Of a stretch of DNA of 64,000 nucleotides, positions 60,347-64,000 are shown one piece after another. The stretch is from contig BEHV01000002.1 of the NCBI GenBank assembly GCA_002898315.1, positions 156,145-220,144 on the forward strand. The letters are read 5' to 3'. Source of the DNA: a bacterium HR19. Its GTDB lineage: Bacteria; Calescibacteriota; Calescibacteriia; Calescibacteriales; Calescibacteriaceae. Every line of letters starts with the position of its first letter. Position 1 is the first letter of the stretch. The notes below the pieces were generated by a model that made no database searches, was not told where the DNA came from, and saw only the letters and a list, made by a program, of their open reading frames with translations. The position numbers and the translations under genes are program-made.

Positions 60347-61063
60347 TTAATGAATTAAAAGATTTCCAAGCATAAGAGAAATGACCGCTCCCAAAATGAA
60401 AACCAAAAAATCATTTATCGTTTTCAGGTAAGGAATGAAATCATGAATTGCAACATAAATCAGTATTCCAGCAGATAAAGGCGAAAATATAGAAACCGCC
60501 TTGGAAAACCCCAGCAATTTGTAAGCGAATAAAACCCCTATAACATTAAAGAGAGACATAAGAGTTATAAACATAGTTGCCCTTTTTATACTCTGTCCAG
60601 AATATATCACAGAGAGAATGAAACCATCTACTAACTTGTGAAAAAATATGGGAATGAGAAAAATTAAGAATTTGTCTGTTGAAAGAAGAAAGCCACCGAG
60701 GAAGAATCCATCTATAAGATAATGTATCCCGAGTCCGAGAAATATCTGCAATGAAAAAGGATTATCACACTCCCAGCAAGCAAGTGTTTCGTTAGATATG
60801 TGTTCCCCCTTCAAAAGATTTATCTTATCAAGCAATACAGATATTACTACTCCTGCAAACATAAAAATTGAGACCTTTTCAGATGAAGAAAGTTCAATAG
60901 ATTCGGGGAGAATTCTTAAAAAGACGATAGAGAGTATTATACCAGAAGCCAGGGGAAATATCACTTTTGCTCTCTCTCTTGAAAATTTCAGAAAGAACAT
61001 AGAGGAGATGACAGGGACGAAAAAGAGAGTCGCTATTACCGATGAAATTCTTACCCAGTTCAT
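60347..61063 (-). CDS. ZIP-family metal cation transporter
   Basis: A 238-residue, eight-span protein. The metal path lies in helices GLGIHYLIDGFFLGG and FFHKLVDGFILSVI (the H-x3-D/G and HK-x2-DG motifs of TM4 and TM5). The cytoplasmic loop contains ACWEC, a Cys pair that may bind metal in place of the usual His-rich loop. ZIP proteins bring Zn, Fe or Mn into the cytoplasm. It shares the strand with the CDF exporter 43 bases upstream. Confidence 0.88.
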   Translation of the reverse strand: MNWVRISSVIATLFFVPVISSMFFLKFSRERAKVIFPLASGIILSIVFLRILPESIELSSSEKVSIFMFAGVVISVLLDKINLLKGEHISNETLACWECDNPFSLQIFLGLGIHYLIDGFFLGGFLLSTDKFLIFLIPIFFHKLVDGFILSVIYSGQSIKRATMFITLMSLFNVIGVLFAYKLLGFSKAVSIFSPLSAGILIYVAIHDFIPYLKTINDFLVFILGAVISLMLGNLLIH

Positions 61064-61106
61064 AACTCAAAGAATTTATCATTGATTTTTCTTTTTTTCT
61101 CATTTG

Positions 61107-61973
61107 CTAACTTTCTCCCGCAAGGTGTGCTCCTTTTGGTTCAAAGTGAATTGAGCAGTTTTCAACTTCAAGATTTATCTCTTTCATTTTCCGCCTGAGA
61201 TTTTGTTCTATTTGATGAGCAATGGCATGGGCTTCTTGTAATGAGAACCTTCCGTCAATCTGAATTACGAGCTCCAACCTTATAGTTCTTTCAGAGGAGA
61301 AAGAGGTTTTCAGTTCCCGAACAGAAATATCATTATTATCTTCAAGGACGAACTCCTTTATTTTTGATATAAGTTCTTGGCTTGGTGCTCTATCTACAAG
61401 AAATTTTTCAACTCTGAATATTCCTATTGCCCCGTTTAAAAAGAGCAGAACGCATATGAGCAGAGAAAAGATAGAGTTTATCTCGGGCAGAAGTTTCAGA
61501 GAAAGATATGTGCTTATGACAACGAAGAAGGTTTGCAAAAGGTCTATCGCTTCGTGCAAAAACTCGCTTCTCATAGCAGACGATTTCTTATCTCTTATAT
61601 ATAATGCAAAGAGGATTATTATTATTGTCATCATCAAAAGCGATGCGACCGAATATTTCAGCGATACCTCCTCTGGAACCTTTCTGAAATTCAGTATAAC
61701 ATATGTTGCAGTTACCCCGCTTATGAAAATCTGGAACACGCTGATAATCAGGGAACCAAAAGCATCATATTTTTTGTGTCCCCAGTGATGAGTTCTATCT
61801 GCTTCCTCTTGTGATAAATTAAAGAAAAAAGCAGAGAGAAAAAGTGTCATAAGATTTTTCAAAGAATCTACACCGTCAGAAAACAGAGCATTATTACCTG
61901 ATATAAGACCAGAAAGAATTTTGAAAACTGTTGTCAAAATGTAGATGAGAAATATAAACCTCAGAAGCATCAT
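61107..61973 (-). CDS. Cation diffusion facilitator (CDF) efflux transporter
   Basis: A 288-residue protein with six spans. The metal site is SDGVDSLKNL in TM2, preceded by the short cytoplasmic loop, with DRTHHWGHKKYDAFGS after TM2. The C-terminal ~80 residues form the cytoplasmic ferredoxin-like dimer domain (HAIAHQIEQNLR). CDF proteins export Zn, Mn, Fe or Cd using the proton gradient. TATAAT with only three bases to the first of two consecutive ATGs suggests leaderless expression. Confidence 0.88.
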   Translation of the reverse strand: MMLLRFIFLIYILTTVFKILSGLISGNNALFSDGVDSLKNLMTLFLSAFFFNLSQEEADRTHHWGHKKYDAFGSLIISVFQIFISGVTATYVILNFRKVPEEVSLKYSVASLLMMTIIIILFALYIRDKKSSAMRSEFLHEAIDLLQTFFVVISTYLSLKLLPEINSIFSLLICVLLFLNGAIGIFRVEKFLVDRAPSQELISKIKEFVLEDNNDISVRELKTSFSSERTIRLELVIQIDGRFSLQEAHAIAHQIEQNLRRKMKEINLEVENCSIHFEPKGAHLAGES

Positions 61974-62066
61974 AATATTATAATTCTTCAGCTCTATTAC
62001 TGAATAAATAGATAATAAAACTGCTTTTTATATCTTCCTTTGAGAAAATTCAGAATTTATTTTTCA

Positions 62067-63398
62067 ATGTGGCACGAGTGGAAAGACGAAGAGCTGTCAA
62101 AAGACCCAAGATATAAGCTCTTATTTATAAGGTCGTTCGGAGAAGCTGAAAGTGAGTTTATGGAAAAGGGTGTCTTCGGAAGAAAAGGAATTGAAACTCT
62201 AACCCAAAGATATATGCCGGTCAAAGTTGATGCAGAAGAAAGACCAGATATATTTTTGAGATACGCTCTGAAAACGACCCCAACAGTCATTATACTCACA
62301 AGAGATGGAAAAATCATAGGTGGAGGAAATTTTTGCGACTACGATACCTTTATAAAGTTCATGGTTGAGCTCGGGACCCTCATCACAAAACAAAAACACA
62401 TAATAGAAAATATTGCAGCAGAAGATATAAAAGAAGATGATGAAGAAAATTTTTCTGAGCCGGAATCAGAATTTATAAACCAGGTAAGCTCATCTATACC
62501 TCATCTATTAGATAAGATTTTGAACTCATCTCTGATTTCTCCGAAGATTCTTTTTCTCGGACTTGATTTCTTTATAAAAAATGGAGATGAGGCGAAGGCG
62601 AGGAAAGTTATTGAACTACTTTCAAAAGCGGAAGATAAAATAGAAGGTGGATTATTTTCTTCACAGTCCTTTGAAAACCCCACGAAATTCTCAACTCAAA
62701 AAAGCTCTCTTATAAACGCAAAGTACGCGCTTTTACTCAAAAAATTCTACGAAAAATTCAAAGATGAAGAGATAAATAAAAAATTCGCTCAACAGTTTGA
62801 ATTTCTGAAAACATTTTATAATCAGAATTTCTTCATCAATAAGATTGCGGAAGATGAAGAATATTATAAATCTACAAAAAGCATAAGAGATATAAGACAG
62901 AAACCTCAAAGAGATGAAAGGTTGTTTTTTGATCTAAATCTTGAAATAGCTGAAATTCTTGTTGAGATGGGGGAGATAGAAGATGCAAGAAAAATAACAG
63001 ATTATGTTATTTCCGAACTTGTTGAAGTATCGGGAGACGAGATAAAAATTTTTCACTCAAACAAAAAAGATACTTTTAACCTCCTGTGCGATGTCTCACA
63101 AGGAATTATAACACTCTACAAAATCTATAAAGAGACAAAAGAAGAAAAGTACAGAAAACTCATAGCGAAATTTGAAAAGGTCTTGAACTCAAAAAAAGGA
63201 GATGTGCTTTATTTTGATTTCAACAAAAACGGCTTCGGTGCCCTGAAAAAGAAAAAAATAGATATTTTTGCAAATATAAAGGTATCAAAATATTTTGAAT
63301 TTATTGGAGAGAAGGAGAGAGCAGAGAAAATTAAAAGGTTGCTCCTACCTTATGCTATGACAAAAGATACTTTCGCATTTTTATACGCCTTATTATAA
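62067..63398 (+). CDS. Degenerate YyaL/DUF255-like thioredoxin-fold protein
   Basis: A ~443-residue protein. The N-terminal part aligns with the thioredoxin-like domain of YyaL/spermatogenesis-associated-20 proteins: WHEWKDEEL, VKVDAEERPDIFLRYAL, TTPTVIILTRDGKIIGGG. The CHWCHVM redox motif of the family is missing; FIRSFGEAESEF stands in its place. The ~300-residue helical remainder resembles the alpha/alpha barrel only loosely and is much shorter than the usual ~650-700 residue protein. The ATG at 62067 is chosen over a TTG at 62040 because family alignment begins at WHEW. It is followed by der after 14 bases. Confidence 0.7.
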   Translation: MWHEWKDEELSKDPRYKLLFIRSFGEAESEFMEKGVFGRKGIETLTQRYMPVKVDAEERPDIFLRYALKTTPTVIILTRDGKIIGGGNFCDYDTFIKFMVELGTLITKQKHIIENIAAEDIKEDDEENFSEPESEFINQVSSSIPHLLDKILNSSLISPKILFLGLDFFIKNGDEAKARKVIELLSKAEDKIEGGLFSSQSFENPTKFSTQKSSLINAKYALLLKKFYEKFKDEEINKKFAQQFEFLKTFYNQNFFINKIAEDEEYYKSTKSIRDIRQKPQRDERLFFDLNLEIAEILVEMGEIEDARKITDYVISELVEVSGDEIKIFHSNKKDTFNLLCDVSQGIITLYKIYKETKEEKYRKLIAKFEKVLNSKKGDVLYFDFNKNGFGALKKKKIDIFANIKVSKYFEFIGEKERAEKIKRLLLPYAMTKDTFAFLYALL

Positions 63399-63412
63399 AA
63401 AATTATCCTGAT

Positions 63413-64000
63413 ATGATAAAGGTAGCAATAGTCGGAAGAGTCAATACCGGAAAATCTACGCTTTTTAACGATCTTGTTGGCTCATCTGTTTCAATAACAT
63501 GGAAAGAACCCGGAACTACAAGAGACGTTGTAGAAGCAATAGCTCACTCAAAAAAAAGAAGCTATGTACTTATGGATACAGCCGGATACACTTTTGAAGA
63601 CGACCCGATGTATGAGATTTTCAAAGCCCAGTCAGATAGAGCAATAGAAGAATCAGATATAGTAATAGCTGTGTTTGATGTCAAATCTGGCTTCACAGAT
63701 ATAGATGATATGGTAAGGAAAAAAGTGATAAGAAGTGGCAAACCGTTTATTTTTGTAGTAAATAAAGTTGATTCAAAAAACCTTGAACTTCTTGCGTTCT
63801 CCGAGTTCTCACAGCTTGGGAAGAACTTCATAACTGTATCTGCTCTCCACAAAAAAAACATAGAGAAAATCTTTGAAGAACTTGATAAAATAGCAGATGA
63901 GCTTGAAAAAGAGAAATCAGAAAAAGCAGATTACGATCTGGAAGAAGAGGCATTTGATATTAAAATGCAGGAAATACTTTCAATACAGAGCTTGAAAGAA
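63413..64000 (+). CDS. der: GTPase Der (EngA), N-terminal part
   Basis: 196 codons are visible; the gene continues past the window. The first G domain has G1 GRVNTGKS at 8-15, a G2 region EPGTTRDVV near 35, G3 DTAGY and G4 NKVD, then an acidic/Lys linker (EKEKSEKADYDLEEEA) as between the two G domains of Der. Der is needed for 50S ribosome assembly. The second G domain is outside the window, so other TRAFAC GTPases (MnmE, Era-like) cannot be fully excluded, but PGTTRD at this spacing favours Der. Confidence 0.75.
   Translation, partial: MIKVAIVGRVNTGKSTLFNDLVGSSVSITWKEPGTTRDVVEAIAHSKKRSYVLMDTAGYTFEDDPMYEIFKAQSDRAIEESDIVIAVFDVKSGFTDIDDMVRKKVIRSGKPFIFVVNKVDSKNLELLAFSEFSQLGKNFITVSALHKKNIEKIFEELDKIADELEKEKSEKADYDLEEEAFDIKMQEILSIQSLKE

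Noticed and set aside
1-64000. CRISPR arrays, insertion sequences, prophage, integrase-linked attachment sites or toxin-antitoxin pairs
   Set aside because: No direct-repeat arrays, terminal inverted repeats, transposase or integrase motifs, or short toxin-like gene pairs were seen. All four tRNA genes are followed by ordinary chromosomal genes rather than islands.

Overview
The window is 64 kb of dense, AT-rich bacterial chromosome (no intergenic gap exceeds about 180 bases), with about 58 protein genes, four tRNA genes, and no rRNA, CRISPR array, phage or insertion sequence. It looks like core chromosome from a diderm bacterium: a TamB/AsmA-type protein implies an outer membrane, and MltG and PgeF imply peptidoglycan. 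Arginine is written almost only as AGA/AGG and isoleucine very often as ATA, with Lys/Glu-rich proteins, a pattern common in thermophiles. A poorly characterised deep-branching lineage is likely, but I cannot name the phylum from sequence alone.

Layout. 0-10 kb: housekeeping genes (HisZ-like, polysaccharide deacetylase, rpoZ, lepA, ispD, orphan cheR, sugar-nucleotide dehydratase, clpB, hotdog thioesterase). 9.8-15.5 kb: an orphan succinate-dehydrogenase-type membrane anchor, then a surface-glycan cluster (two GT2 glycosyltransferases diverging from a Wzt-Wzm exporter followed by an extra CcmA-like ATPase). 15.5-28 kb: thiI, cstA, mtaB, a 26-residue-repeat protein split by one in-frame amber codon, a DPPR-type prenyltransferase, tRNA-Pro-trxA-sufD, a diguanylate cyclase, trpF and pgeF. 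28-33 kb: tRNA-Leu followed by a FIST-domain sensor and two large membrane coiled-coil proteins that look like decayed chemoreceptors. 32.8-38.4 kb: nuoJKLMN, the membrane arm of complex I without nuoA-I. 38-52 kb: family-4 UDG, TamB, Lon, PNPase, YebC, tRNA-Tyr, two exported unknowns, a PmbA/TldE-like protein, YjbQ and tRNA-Thr. 52-64 kb: rplU, a MenA/UbiA prenyltransferase, MATE, hisH, an acyl-CoA dehydrogenase pair with an SDR, MltG, ZIP and CDF metal transporters, a degenerate YyaL/DUF255 protein, and der, which runs off the end.

The two most interesting signals are these. (1) All four tRNA genes are followed, on the same strand, by a protein start codon only 10-14 bases beyond the discriminator base, with no Shine-Dalgarno and mostly GTG/TTG starts. 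tRNA-Tyr also begins on the last base of the yebC stop codon. This suggests tRNA-mRNA cotranscripts in which tRNA 3' processing makes near-leaderless mRNAs. (2) The FIST plus twin degenerate-chemoreceptor operon at 28.2-32.7 kb looks like an undescribed membrane sensory module.
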